Assembly (NCBI GenBank): GCA_950097015.1
Contig: CATNEN010000033.1
Coordinates: 1,488,001-1,552,000, forward strand
DNA length: 64,000 nucleotides
Source: Macrostomum hystrix
Lineage: Eukaryota; Platyhelminthes; Macrostomidae
Direction of reading: 5' to 3'
The notes below the pieces were generated by a model that worked only from the letters and a program-made list of their open reading frames with translations, ran no database searches and was not told the origin of the DNA. This document shows positions 1 through 12,145 of this stretch, in pieces (position 1 is the stretch's first letter; each line of letters starts with the position of its first letter). The translations under genes and the position numbers were made by a program.

Positions 1-411
1 AAACATTATAAAATCTAATGTGTTAACTTGCCTTTATTTATAATTTTTCAGAAATTTCTATGTGCTGTCAATTTTCTCCTCAATTTATCAAGTAGAGTTC
101 ATTTTTATATCTAAATATAAATGATCAAGAATTTCTTCAGCTATCCTGCATTTCCTTTTTACTAGTATAGAAAAAATATAACTTGTACTAGTTTTTTATT
201 ATTAAAGTTAAATAAAATGCTATCACTCAATAGATTTTATCATTTATCATAAAAAAATCTAAGTCAATGTTAAAGTTCTTAAATTAATTACATTTAGTTA
301 CCTCTATGAATTTGCCTTATCATTTCAAACAATGCAGAAGGGTTTTAGCAGTTCTGCATCCCCTACCCACCCACCTAGGCCTGTGTACATCCAGTCAAGC
401 ATGGAGTGCAG
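1..411. other. AT-rich stretch upstream of the visible PSMB5 exon
   Basis: Strongly AT-rich with no coding potential on either strand. It should be intron, because the next exon begins inside the proteasome subunit close to its propeptide cleavage site. The exon encoding the N-terminal propeptide must lie further upstream, outside the window. Several AG dinucleotides between 378 and 411 could serve as acceptor. Confidence 0.5.
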
Positions 412-1557
412 AGCAGCAATTTGCGCATTAATTTCAATCATGGCACTACCTGTCTGGCCTTCAAATACTCTGGCGGCATTGTGGTCTCCGTTGATAGCAG
501 AGCCTCCGCTGGTGCCTACATCGCATCCGGTACTGTGAAGAAGGTCATCGAAATCAATCCGTTCCTGTTAGGCACAATGGCTGGCGGCGCGGCCGACTGT
601 CAGTTCTGGCAGCGAGTGCTCAGTCAGGAGTGCCGACTGTACGAACTGCGGAACAAGGTCTGTGCACTGTGGCCTTATTTATGCTTTATTATTTCTCAGC
701 TTTATTGGGATGGTGTGGCAGCAGTCTACGGACTGTTTGTATTTGTTTGTGTGGGAATGCTGTTGCCATTTGATTAAAAAAGATTCGGATGGATAGCTGT
801 GATCAAGAGTTGAAGCTTAAAAAATTTTTTTCTCTTACATTTTCGGACCTATAAAAAACAACAATTAAGCGTTACATTTCTAACTATTAATAAACAGTTT
901 TCTGTATTAGTCATAGTAATAACCCACACGTCGTTTTTTATGTATTAACGAGCTTCTAATTTAGAACTAAAATTAGTATATCGTTACATTTAAGAAGTAA
1001 GATTTTGATAACTCAAAGCACTCGATCAGTATTGGCAGCAGCAATAGCACTTTGATGAAAATATTCAATATTTTTAACGATTAACGATTACTTCTAACCG
1101 ACTTTAATTAACGAAATAAAAAATTTCTAACGATGCCATCCGCTGCCAGGAGCGCATCAGCGTAGCGGCCGCCTCCAAGCTGCTGGCCAACATTCTGTAC
1201 AGCTACAAAGGCTACGGCCTCAGCATTGGCACTATGATTGTCGGCTGGGACAAGAAGGGCCCGGGCCTCTACTACGTGGACGATGACGGCACTCGCCACT
1301 CTGGCAACCTGTTCGCCGTCGGCTCCGGCTCCACCTACGCCTATGGCGTGCTGGACACTTGCTACCGCTGGGACATGACCGACGAGGAGGCCCTGGAACT
1401 GGGTCGGCGGGCTATTTATCACGCCACCTATCGCGACATTGGCAGCGGCAATAGCAACAATGTCTACCTGGTCAAGCCTGAGGGCTGGCGGTTTATTGGT
1501 AATTATGATACGGCTAATCTGCACTATCAGTACAACCCGGTAGCCGCTGTCAACTGA
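412..1557 (+). CDS. PSMB5: 20S proteasome subunit beta type-5, 3' part (two exons)
   Basis: This is the chymotrypsin-like catalytic subunit of the 20S proteasome core, an N-terminal threonine hydrolase. Two exons are visible: about 412-657 and 1150-1557, joined in phase 0 by a GT-AG intron. The mature enzyme starts at the Thr codon 445-447 ([10 protein letters not shown]). Mature residues Thr1, Asp17, Lys33 and Met45 are all present, as expected for an active beta-5 site. Conserved blocks include [10 protein letters not shown] and [13 protein letters not shown]. The mature part is 206 residues, close to the usual 204, ending at TGA 1555-1557. The propeptide exon is missing from the window, and the acceptor of the first visible exon is uncertain (379-412). 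An opposite-strand open frame over the second exon is a shadow. Family assignment is near certain. Confidence 0.95.
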
Positions 1558-1927
1558 ACTTTTCAACGACCGGTGTTCATTAGCTTACTGCTTCTCTTTA
1601 TTTGCCGAGAGTGCTGCCGAATAGCGAGTTACTCTGTCTTGTGTACTTTGGCTACGCATTGTTCGGAGTGTAACATGCTGTTAGTTTGGGTTGGGTCAAT
1701 CTAATTTGCTAATAGCGCCTTACTAAACTCAGTTACCAGGTACAACACAGTTTGTTACATTTATGCTTTTTCTCGGTAGTAACTCAAATAACTAAACAAA
1801 GGGATTTCAGGACCAGCTAGTCCTAAAATTATTATTTTCCTCCTTTAACTATCGACTAGGAAACTCAATCCATGCTTATCCCGTGCTCCAAGTTCCTATT
1901 TGGCTATATTGGATTATCTAAAAGCAA

Positions 1928-1933
1928 AATAAA
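1928..1933 (+). terminator. AATAAA polyadenylation signal, candidate for PSMB5
   Basis: A canonical AATAAA lies 371 bases after the PSMB5 stop, before the convergent sulfotransferase gene on the other strand. No closer AATAAA was seen on the plus strand. Confidence 0.5.
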
Positions 1934-2123
1934 TTCAATTAAGAATCTTAACTTGTCGTCAAATTGTTAACACAAAACAAGAAACATATTTCGGCTTCAC
2001 AGCGAATTCAGTTTTTTTTTCTAGTCATTGTTGGGTTATTGGCTGGCAACTAGACTAAGATATTTATCAGATCTTGTATCAGAGAGCCACAAACTATTGT
2101 ATCTTGTTTTTCTCTAGTCCAGG

Positions 2124-3008
2124 TCATTCGAATGTGAACCTCAGATCCGAGCCACGCAGACGCTCAGCAATGTACCGGTCCAGCTCCTCGTTCTCGGCCA
2201 CGGTGAAGTGGTTCTTCCAGTCGCCAATCTCGCCCTTCCGGATGAAGCTGCAGCCTGGCTTCCAGTCCTTCTTGGCTTCTTCTGCGATTGAGAAATTCAC
2301 ATTCGGGTTGGATCGCATGGTCTCAAAGCTGGTCAGATCAAGCGTGGCCTTCAGCAGCTCGTCAGTGAGCTCAACGCCGAGGAACTTGGCGAGCTTGCGA
2401 ACCTGCTCAGCCTTGTTTATCAGAATGTCCTCGTAGAACAGCACCAACACTCTTGGATGGTCTTTGAAGGACCACCAGGACAGGCTGAAGTCAAAGACGT
2501 CGTGATGCGAGACGCTCGCTGGTTCGAAGATAGCGCTTCGCCAATACTCGGAGAACTTGTCCGAGATCGGCTTTCCATCAAATGTTTTAGTTCCATTGAA
2601 GTGGTGGAAGGCCGATACAAGGACATCCTTTGGATTGCGAATGACGACTACATTCTTTGGTCCGGTATCCTTCGATCGGTCGCTCAGGTGCCGCATGTGG
2701 TAGGCCGGAGGCAGGTGAGTCTTCAGCACACGCGGTCGCGGAATCGTTTTCGCCTCCTCCAGCGGGTCTCTTGGCAGGTGTCGATAGAAATCAATAAAAG
2801 GCGACCTGCGCAGAAGTGCCGTGTTTTTGGTCTTCTCAGGGCCCAGGATTAGACAAGATATGATCTCCTGCGTCAGGGTAGTGCCAGACTTGTGGTAGGT
2901 GGACACCACAATGTCGTCATCGAAGAATTCAAAGCTCTCGGCTACCTTCTGCACAATCGCATCTGTTGAGTATCTAGGCGTTATCCAATCTCTCCAGTTT
3001 AGAGACAT
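2124..3008 (-). CDS. cytosolic sulfotransferase (SULT family), intronless
   Basis: A complete 294-residue cytosolic sulfotransferase that would move a sulfonate group from PAPS to a hydroxyl or amine acceptor. The 5'-phosphosulfate loop is near residues 37-47 (TYHKSGTTLTQE; usual form TYPKSGTTW). The catalytic histidine is in the KTHLP motif near residue 97, the 3'-phosphate site is RNPKDVLVSAFHH near 125-137, and the C-terminal RKGEIGDWKNHFT loop is intact. Length fits the family, and one exon spans the whole fold, unlike vertebrate SULTs. The ATG at 3006-3008 is the natural start. It converges on PSMB5. The acceptor substrate cannot be told from sequence. Confidence 0.93.
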   Translation of the reverse strand: MSLNWRDWITPRYSTDAIVQKVAESFEFFDDDIVVSTYHKSGTTLTQEIISCLILGPEKTKNTALLRRSPFIDFYRHLPRDPLEEAKTIPRPRVLKTHLPPAYHMRHLSDRSKDTGPKNVVVIRNPKDVLVSAFHHFNGTKTFDGKPISDKFSEYWRSAIFEPASVSHHDVFDFSLSWWSFKDHPRVLVLFYEDILINKAEQVRKLAKFLGVELTDELLKATLDLTSFETMRSNPNVNFSIAEEAKKDWKPGCSFIRKGEIGDWKNHFTVAENEELDRYIAERLRGSDLRFTFE

Positions 3009-3285
3009 TTCGCGCTCACCTGTGAACTTGCTTTACTTAAGATCCAACGACTGAGTGAACAATCTATTGGACAAACACCTGCTTATGAGCTTGAGCTTTT
3101 CAAAATAATTTTGATAATGCAAAAGATTAGAAATTTGTCTCTGTTGCTCATTCGATACGAGAACTGCTATTGCTGCTAAAAGAGCCTTTATCTTTAATGC
3201 TACACCCGACGTATAAAATAAACTTACTGCTTAACGAATGTATTGAATGAACTTGTAAAAACAGTCATTTTTTGCACAGGCTGCA

Positions 3286-3571
3286 TAATTCCTCCTGAAA
3301 GGGCCACATTCATTCTGAAAGGAACATCCCTGTTAAAAGGGCTACATCCCTGCTGAGAGAAGTACATCCCTGTTAAAAGGGCCACATCCCCGCTGATAAA
3401 GCTACATCCCTGCTGAAAGATCCACTTCCCTGCTGAGGTACATCCCTGCTGAGGTACATCCCTGCTGAGGTACATCCCCACTGAGGTACATCCCTGCTGA
3501 GGTACATCCCTGCTGAGGTACATCCCTGTTGAGGTACATCCCTGCTGAGGTACATCCCTGCTGAGGTACAT
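3286..3571. repeat. minisatellite, 16-19 bp unit, left part of a split array
   Basis: Tandem copies of a unit like gaggtacatccctgct, with longer degenerate units at the left edge. The same array resumes at 7886, so it was one locus before the LTR element inserted. Unit length and lack of stop codons create spurious open frames on the minus strand. Confidence 0.93.
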
Positions 3572-3576
3572 GCCTG

Positions 3577-3719
3577 TGGTGTATCCCCAGCCTTAGTTGT
3601 GTCGCTTTGGCCATAGACAATTATACGCGTGCCTGTAACCGTAAGCAAATATACTGAAGATGGCCACCGCGACTGAGCGGATTATTACGCTAAGCCGATT
3701 ATCTAGTAGAGATACAACA
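3577..3719 (+). repeat. 5' LTR
   Basis: Starts tggtgtatcc and ends gatacaaca, matching 7743-7885 over its whole length with five substitutions seen by eye. It is bounded on the left by the gcctg target duplication and on the right by the candidate primer-binding site. Confidence 0.95.
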
Positions 3720-3737
3720 TGGCATTCGCAAGCAGCG
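3720..3737 (+). other. candidate primer-binding site
   Basis: The sequence right after the 5' LTR begins TGGCATTCGCAAGC. PBS sequences begin TGG to pair with a tRNA CCA end. The primer tRNA was not identified. Confidence 0.5.
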
Positions 3738-3757
3738 ATTAAGCCACCGAGAAAACC

Positions 3758-4680
3758 ATGGCCAGCAAGATCGACATTAAATCCGCACCGAAGTTCGACA
3801 TTGAATCCCAGAAGCACCTATTTGCCCAATGGCAATCGATGTTAGAAGGTTTCGAAGTGCTGTCTCGACTGACTGCAGTGGCAAACGAAGGCGAGAAGAA
3901 GAAACTGCGACTCTACGCTCTACGGAACTGCCTCAGTCTGGAAACACTGAAGCTGGTGGAGAGCCTGCCAAGCTTAAAGGACTAAGACAAGTCCGACGCG
4001 GATAAGATCTTGGAAGCTTTGAAGGCTTTCATAGTCGTGAGATCAACGAACCTTATGAGAGAAGAGAATTCTGGCTAAGAAGCCAACGCCCAGATGAGCG
4101 TTTCTCAGACTGGTTCATCTGCCACCAAGTGCAACTTCGGCAGATGTTGCGACAACTGCGCGAAATACATGCTTCGAAACAGGATCGTCACTGGCACGCG
4201 CGGCGCCAGCATCGTCGAGAAGGTTCTCCAAGAAGGAAGTGGGCTGACCCTGGAGACAGCTAAGCGCATCTGCGAATCTGCCGAATCAGCCAAACACAAG
4301 AGTGTCGTCATCACGGGTGAGCACTCCGCGATGAATGCCCCGAGAGGCAAATCGGCGTTTAAACAGGGACGAGGTCCGCAACGAGAGCACCGCAGCAAAT
4401 CAACTCAACGAGTGACACAATGCCCATTTTGGGGAAGCAGCACGCTCCCACCAGACAGAATTGTCCAGCGTTCGGCAAAGAGTGCAAGAAGTGCGGGAGG
4501 AAGAATCACTTAGCGCAAGTTTGCAAGTCAACGACAGAAAGGACGAGCAAGCCGAAGAACATCTCAGAAGCACATGGCAACACGATCGCCTCAGTGATCT
4601 TAACGGTTGACGACGCGCTTGAGAAGATTGAAGTGACACATGTCGGATGCCGATGCTACCGGACACTGGGTCCAGTATAG
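3758..4680 (+). pseudogene. gag remnant with CCHC zinc knuckle
   Basis: A Gag-like frame opens at ATG 3758 and is closed by TAA at 3983-3985, then similar sequence continues in other frames to about 4680. A retroviral-type zinc knuckle (C-x2-C-x4-H-x4-C, in CKKCGRKNHLAQVC) is encoded near 4479-4530, preceded by CPAFGKE. Stops and frame changes mean no intact capsid protein can be made. Confidence 0.8.
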
Positions 4681-7600
4681 ACGCGATCCCAGCAGCCGAG
4701 TTGCCAAAGCTGAAGATCAATGAGCTGGCAATGTCTATGGTAGTACCCACAGGAGTGGATGGAAGAACAATTGAGAACTTGGGAACTACAAAAGTACTTC
4801 TGAAACTGGGCGAAAAAGTGCTAGAGAAGGAGATTCTTGTATTTAAGAATATCTCTGGAGCATTTCTATCCCGACAGACCTGCAAGCAGTTTGCGCTGAT
4901 CCCACAAGAATTCCCTCACTACGTTCACATGCACCAGATAACCGGAGGCAGCACACCAAGTCACACCGATGCCGAGCAACTAATGTCCGAATACACAGAG
5001 CTGTTCAAAGGTCAAGTGACGCACATGCCCGGAGAGGAAATTCAAAATTAAACTGAAGACAAACGCCGAACCATTTGCCATCTCATGTCCAAGGAAGATC
5101 GCTGAACCCCTGAAGGACAAGCTGAGGGCCGAGTTGAACGAACTAGAGGAACAGGGCATTTTTGAACGCATCACCGAGCCGACAGAGTGGTGCGCCCCAA
5201 TTACAGTTCAGAATAAGAAGGAATCCGGAAAGATCCGACTCTGCGTCGACTTGAGGAACCTCAACAAATACGTGGTGCGAGAACGCTACATGAGCAGTAC
5301 AGCATTTGAAATCGTCTCGAGATTACCACCTAGGAGCAAGATTCTTTACGAAGGTTGACGCTCTCAAAGGCTACCATCAAATCCCACTCGCAAAAGAGTC
5401 ACAGAATCTGACTACATTTATAACACCCTTCGGAAGATACAGCTACAAGCGCGCCCCATTCGGAATCAGCTCGATCTGCGAACACTACAACAGAAGAATC
5501 GATGAAGCTCTCGAAGGTATGGAAAACGCCTACCATGTAGTGGACGACATTTTAATTGCTCACTCGGACAAAGGGAAGCACATGGAAGCTGTCAGACAGT
5601 TCTTAGACAGATGCAAGAAGTTCAGAATTGCACTGAACCCCAATAAGTTTGTACGTTGCGCAGCCTACAATCACATTCGCTGGATTCCGGATCGATCACG
5701 ATGGCTACTCTATCGATCCTGAGATATCAAATGCGATCCTAGAGTTCCCGACGCCAAGAAACTTAACAGACCTGCGATCCTGGTTTGGATTGATCAACCA
5801 GATCGGATCCTTCAGCAAAGCAGTTGCTGAGCAGTCACAACCGTTGCGCGACCTACTCAAGAGCAAGAATGAATTCGTCTGGGAAGAAGAGCATCATAGA
5901 GCATTCACTGCCATGAGGAAAGAATTAGCAACTGTTCCTACACTGGAGTATTATGATCCAAGCAGACCTACGGCGCTACACACAGATGCGTCAAGACTCA
6001 AGGGTCTCGGTTTCCTGCTAAAACAGAGGCAGCGTGATGGCGCATGGAAGCCTGTACAAGCTGGATCAAGATTTCTTTCTGCTGCAGAAAGCAGGTACGC
6101 GATGATCGAATTGGAATTATTAGCTGTTGCCTGGGCCGCTAAGAAGTGCCACCTCTTCCTGGAAGGACTGCATCACTTTGAAATAGTGATTGACCACAAG
6201 CCATTGGAGCCCATTATAAACGATTACACTCTGGCCCAAATCGACAACCCGAGAATTCAGCGGCTGCGGCAAAAGCTCGACCGATTCTGCTTCACAGCTC
6301 GGTGGATCAAGGGCAAGCTAAATGAGGACGCCGACGCACTGTCCAGAGCGCCGGTGGAGGAGCGTGAAGCGAGCGATCAGATCCTGGAATTCGACAACAG
6401 GGAGCAGGCTATCAGCTCAGTGCACGCTCTATCGCAGTCGGAGAAAGGAATCTCGATTCAGAATACCAGCTCCTTAAGAAGACAATCCTAGATGGCTTTC
6501 CAAACTGCAAGGCGAACCTCCAAGACAACATCCGCGCTTACTGGCACGTACGGCAACAACTCTGTGTTGAAGACGACCTCATCCTGGCTGGACGACGGCT
6601 TACTGATCCCTAGGAATCTAAGGAGAAGCGTCCTCGAAAATCTCCTGAAGATGCACCAGGGATGCCACAAAATGAAGGAGCGAGCAAGGCAAAGCATTTT
6701 CTGGCCTGGCCTGATTAATGACATCGAGCAGATCGCTAAGACGTGCAAACCATGCCAAGAAAATCTTCCTAGCCTGGCGAAGGAACCCATGGTCGTCCGA
6801 GAGCCACCGGAACGAGTCTTCCAAGAGATCCACGCGGATCTATTTGAATACGCAGGGAAGAACTTCCTTGTCATCGTGGATGGTCTATCCGGTTGTGCAG
6901 CTCTCAATTACCTCGGCGATGATGCACCCGCAATCAAAGTCGTCAGTGCTATCCGACAGAGAACGAGAAATCGGTCCCCGACATTTTCTGGTCAGACGGC
7001 GGTGCATAATTCAACGCAAAAATTCTCAAGGATTTCCTAGCACGCTGGAACGTCGAACACCGAGTATCGTCTCCACATTATCCACAGAGCAACGGACGCG
7101 CCGAAGCTGGGGTGAAAGAAATGAAGAAGATCGTCAGAGGGTCTTGGAACCATCAGACTGGCACGCTGGACTGGGAGAAACTGTCACAAGGTCTCCTAGT
7201 CTATCTCAACACCCCAAGATACGACAGCAACCCCAGCTCAGTGTTCGGCCACCCAATTCGTGACACAATTCCGGCACACAGAAGAGCGTTCGCACCTGAA
7301 TGGCAAAAATCTGCAGATGAGATCGAGGAGAAGCAGGCTAGAGTCAAGGCGGCTACGGAGAAATACTACAACCAAGACGCTCAGCCCCTGCAGGACATCA
7401 AAGTGCACGACAGTGTGGTGGTTCAGGAATGTCGCACCGGAAGATGGGACAAGTACGGCGTGATCGTGGAAGCCGGACGGAATCGAGATTTCATGATTCG
7501 ACTGGCGAGCGGGAGATGTCTACGGCGGAACCGCAAGTTCATCAGGAAGCGGATCCCAGTCAGCCCATTCGAGGCCAAGGAGACCGCCGCGGACGGTTCT

Positions 7601-7726
7601 ACCGAGCAAGGCATGCCTGGAGCATCCGGAGGGTCGACTGAGCCAAGGAGGACCCGATTCGGCCGAGAGACTAAGAAACCTCAGAGGCTGCAGGTTGACG
7701 CTAGGAGGAAAACCTATGATAGTTGA
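4647..7726 (+). pseudogene. pol remnant: protease, RT, RNase H, integrase
   Basis: Fragments in changing frames encode, in order, an aspartic protease (DTGSS active site, about 4660), reverse transcriptase (5134-5722, catalytic VVDD in place of the usual YxDD, and the CVDLRNLNK block), RNase H (5649-6491, acidic residues in LHTDAS and IELELLAV) and integrase (6492-7726, HHCC zinc region near 6650-6760, then a DDE core). The integrase core is broken by a frame change and an in-frame stop near 7000, and the C-terminal part resumes at 7112. At least five interruptions are visible, so the copy is non-autonomous. Confidence 0.88.
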
Positions 7727-7731
7727 ACTCT

Positions 7732-7742
7732 GAAAGGGGAGA
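7732..7742 (+). other. polypurine tract
   Basis: An 11-base all-purine run, gaaaggggaga, directly abuts the 3' LTR. This is the expected place for plus-strand priming and fixes the LTR start at 7743. Confidence 0.85.
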
Positions 7743-7885
7743 TGGTGTATCCACAGCCTTAGTTGTGTGGCTTTAGCCATAGACAATTATACGCGTGCCT
7801 GTAACCGTAAGCAAGTATACTAAAGATGGCCACCGCGACTGAGCGGATTATTACGCTAAGCCGATTATCTAGTAGAGATACAACA
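7743..7885 (+). repeat. 3' LTR
   Basis: Matches the 5' LTR over 143 bases with five differences by eye. It is followed at once by the gcctg target duplication and then by the minisatellite. Confidence 0.95.
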
Positions 7886-8945
7886 GCCTGCTGAGGTACA
7901 TCCCTGCTGAGGTACATCCCTGCTGAGGTACATCCCTGCTGAGGTACATCCCTGCTGAGAGGAACATACCTGCTGAGAGCCACACCCTGCTGAGAGAGCC
8001 ACATCCTGCTGAGAGAGCCACATCCTGCTGAGAGAGGTAAATCCCTGCTGAGAGAGCCACACCCTGCTGAGGTACATCCCTGCTGAGAGAGCCACGTCCT
8101 GCTGAGAGTGCCACATCCGGCTGAGAGAGGTAAATCCCTGCTGAAAGAGCCACACCCTGCTGAGGTACATCCCTGCTGAGGTACATCCCTGCTGAGGTAC
8201 ATCCCTGCTGAGGTACATCCCTGCTGAGAGGAACATACCTGCTGAGAGCCACACCCTGCTGAGAGAGCCACATCCTGCTGAGAGAGCCACATCCTGCTGA
8301 GAGAGGTAAATCCCTGCTGAGAGAGCCACACCCTGCTGAGGTACATCCCTGCTGAGAGAGCCACGTCCTGCTGAGAGTGCCACATCCGGCTGAGAGAGGT
8401 AAATCCCTGCTGAAAGAGCCACACCCTGCTGAGGTAAATCCCTGCTGAGAGAGCCACACCCTGCTGAGGTACATCCCTGTTGAGAGAGCCACATCCTCCT
8501 GAGAGAGCCACATCCTGCTGAGAGAGCCACACCCTGCTGAGGTATATCCCTGCTGAGAGAGCCACACCCTGCTGAGGTATATCCCTGCTGAGAGAGCCAC
8601 ACCCTGCTGAGGTATATCCCTGCTGAGAGAGCCACATCCTCCTGAGAGAGCCACATCCTGCTGAGAGAGCCACACCCTGCTGAGGTATATCCCTGCTGAG
8701 AGAGCCACATCCTGCTGAGAGAGCCACATCCGGCTGAGAGAGCCACATCCTGCTGAGGTAAATCCCTGCTGAGATAGCCACACCCTGCTTAGGTAAATCC
8801 CTGCTGAGAGAGCCACACCCTGCTGAGGTAAATCCCTGCTGAGAGAGCCACACCCTGCTGAGGTAAATCCCTGCTGAGAGAGCCACACCCTGCTGAGGTA
8901 AATCCCTGCTGACAGGCGCGTCACTGATCCATGCTGAAAGAGTCA
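7886..8945. repeat. minisatellite, right part of the split array, two interleaved unit types
   Basis: Continuation of the array at 3286. Units of 16 bases (gaggtacatccctgct) alternate with 19-base units (gagagagccacatcctgct) and a gaggtaaatccctgct variant, giving higher-order blocks: a segment of roughly 300 bases near 7940-8140 recurs near 8220-8430. The long minus-strand frames (up to 395 residues) are by-products of stop-free units. Confidence 0.93.
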
Positions 8946-9227
8946 TTCATACTGCAAGCTTAGTTTCTTGTTTATAATTTATACTATATATAGATAACAG
9001 GGATGAAAAACTCGAAATAATGAGCAGTAAGCCATTCGTGAGGTTTGAGCTTTAATACAAATTTGATTGTTTTTTTACGTGGCATCACAATAAACGAGCT
9101 AATATTCAGCAACAGCTGTCTGGTGTATTTAATCGTACTGGTTCGATATTTGTATATAAAAATTGTCACAAAATGTGTGACATTTGTGAGTCAGTAACAG
9201 CCAAATGACGACGATGCTAGCATGCCT
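8946..9227. other. AT-rich spacer and actin 3' UTR
   Basis: No coding potential. It holds the probable actin polyadenylation signal and separates the array from the actin stop codon. Confidence 0.5.
9051..9056 (-). terminator. ATTAAA polyadenylation signal, candidate for actin
   Basis: On the minus strand an ATTAAA variant lies about 170 bases after the actin stop codon. No canonical AATAAA was seen nearer. Confidence 0.4.
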
Positions 9228-10508
<1,281 letters not shown>

Positions 10509-10605
10509 TTATTAGAAATTAAATTGAGCACACCTCTGAAGGTTTTAGCTGTCCTGAGCAAGCTCGGAAAGTGAGTAGTGAGTCCCACCTGGCCCTCGGC
10601 CGCTG

Positions 10606-10613
10606 CTTTTGTA
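10606..10613 (-). promoter_or_regulatory. TATA-like box of actin
   Basis: On the minus strand TACAAAAG lies about 125 bases before the actin ATG, one base off TATAAAAG. It sits downstream of the two CArG boxes, as in typical actin promoters, so transcription may start near 10580. The start site itself is inferred. Confidence 0.5.
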
Positions 10614-10639
10614 GGCCCCAGCGGTGCTCAAGCGCGTGG

Positions 10640-10649
10640 CCATATTTGG
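10640..10649. promoter_or_regulatory. CArG box 1 (SRF site)
   Basis: CCATATTTGG (CCAAATATGG on the actin strand) is an exact CC(A/T)6GG match, about 30 bases upstream of the TATA-like element. Serum response factor sites of this kind control many animal actin genes. Confidence 0.75.
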
Positions 10650-10684
10650 GCATGGTTGCGCTCGCTCGGTCCTCGCTTCCATTG

Positions 10685-10694
10685 CCTAATTTGG
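10685..10694. promoter_or_regulatory. CArG box 2 (SRF site)
   Basis: CCTAATTTGG is a second exact CC(A/T)6GG match, 45 bases from the first, so about four helical turns away and on the same face. Confidence 0.7.
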
Positions 10695-10881
10695 AAATGC
10701 GCGCGCTGCAGTCCATTGTTCTGCTGCTGCCTACCCCACCAGCCCCCCAAAACTCTCCGAGTTTCAGCAACCCCAGCCCCCAGCCGCGCTGCCAGGGCCC
10801 GCCTGTCAGGTCCAGTTTGAGCGGGCGTGTTCCAGCGAGCTTGTGCCAGCCAAGTTCTCCTTTGTCGACTTAAGATTTCCA

Positions 10882-11310
10882 TCTAGGGGTCCCTCGCCCC
10901 CCTCAGCAAAGTGAAGCGATGCTGAGCAGCTCTGCTTACAAGAAAACTGCTTTTAGGACACAGAACGACCAAATCTTTTTCTTCTAAATTGTTCGCTAAG
11001 ACTTTGGGCAAAGTTCTCATGCTGAGCTTCGTGAGCCGACTCTCAGGAAGGTCTTCTAATTGAAAGAATATATTCTCAAAATCTACTCAGAGATGCTTAG
11101 GTAGCTCTACGCCCAACTTCTAGTTAGCTCCTGTCTAATTCTTAATTTAGTTTTCATCTCCTAGTCTTTTTATCGCTTTGATTGGCAATAGATGATAAAA
11201 ACAAGGATCCTTTACAATGAGCAGCTGCGTGACAAGAATACTGTTAGTGAAGAAAATTTTGTGCCTGTAAAGCACACTTCTTTAAGATAAATAAATCGAC
11301 CGCTTCTTGC
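10882..11310. other. non-coding spacer upstream of actin
   Basis: Moderately GC-rich near the actin promoter, then mixed sequence. No gene, RNA or repeat was recognised. Confidence 0.4.
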
Positions 11311-12145
11311 GCCACAGCTCCATCTGCCACTTTTTAGCGCCACTTAGCTCTATTTGTCACTTTTGCCCACTTTTAGCTGCCACTTTTAGTTCCACCTGCC
11401 ACTTTTAGCTCCACCTGCCACTTTTAGCTCCACCTGCCACTTTTAGTTCCACCTGCCACTTTTAGCGCCGCCTGCCATATTTAGCGCCACCTGCCACTTT
11501 TAGTTCCACCTGCCACTTTTAGTTCCACCTGCCACTTTTAGCTCCACCTGCCACTTTTAGTTCCACCTGTCACTTTTAGCTCCACCTGCCACTTTTAGTT
11601 CCACCTGCCACTTTTAGTTCCACCTGCCACTTTTAGCTCCAACTGCCACTTTTAGCTTCACCTGCCACTTTTAGTTCCACCTGTCACTTTTAGCTCCACC
11701 TGCCACTTTTAGTTCCACCTGCCACTTTTAGTTCCACCTGCCACTTTTAGCGCCGCCTGCCATATTTAGCGCCACCTGCCACTTTTAGTTCCACCTGCCA
11801 CTTTTAGCTCCACCTGCCACTTTTAGCTCCACCTGCCACTTTTAGTTCCACCTGCCACTTTTAGCGCCGCCTGCCATATTTAGCGCCACCTGCCACTTTT
11901 AGTTCCACCTGCCACTTTTAGTTCCACCTGTCACTTTTAGCTCCACCTGCCACTTTTAGCTCCACCTGCCACTTTTAGTTCCACCTGCCACTTTTAGCTC
12001 CACCTGCCACTTTTAGTTCCACCTGTCACTTTTAGCTCCACCTGCCACTTTTAGTTCCACCTGCCACTTTTAGTTCCACCTGCCACTTTTAGCTCCAACT
12101 GCCACTTTTAGCGCCGCCTGCCATATTTAGCGCCACCTGCCACTA
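11311..12145. repeat. minisatellite, 19-bp unit, about 43 copies
   Basis: Tandem copies of ttttagttccacctgccac with gctcc, gcgcc and tcttc-type variants. Higher-order periods are visible from the spacing of the rare gcgccgcctgccatattt variant. The degenerate left edge starts near 11311. Confidence 0.95.

Larger units (their letters stand above)
3572..7890 (+). mobile_element. Ty3/gypsy LTR retrotransposon, decayed, with target duplication
   Basis: A full-length but coding-dead LTR element inserted in a minisatellite. It has two 143-bp LTRs starting TG and ending CA, a 5-bp target duplication gcctg at 3572-3576 and 7886-7890, a candidate primer site and a polypurine tract. The order Gag zinc knuckle, protease, reverse transcriptase, RNase H, integrase places it in Ty3/gypsy (Metaviridae). 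The CCHC knuckle form and integrase style suggest a Mag-like lineage, which is less certain. By eye the LTRs differ at 5 of 143 positions, so the insertion is fairly recent. Several in-frame stops and frame changes disrupt Gag and Pol. Confidence 0.95.

Noticed and set aside
1108-1566. 152-residue minus-strand frame
   Set aside because: Antisense shadow of PSMB5 exon 2.
3758-7726. Active retrotransposon with intact Gag-Pol
   Set aside because: Several in-frame stops and frame changes in gag, RT and integrase show that the copy cannot encode functional proteins.
7759-8946. Three overlapping 290-395 residue minus-strand frames rich in LSQQGCTSAG-like repeats
   Set aside because: All frames of the same strand are open because the minisatellite unit has no stop codons. 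The longest also runs into the retroelement LTR.
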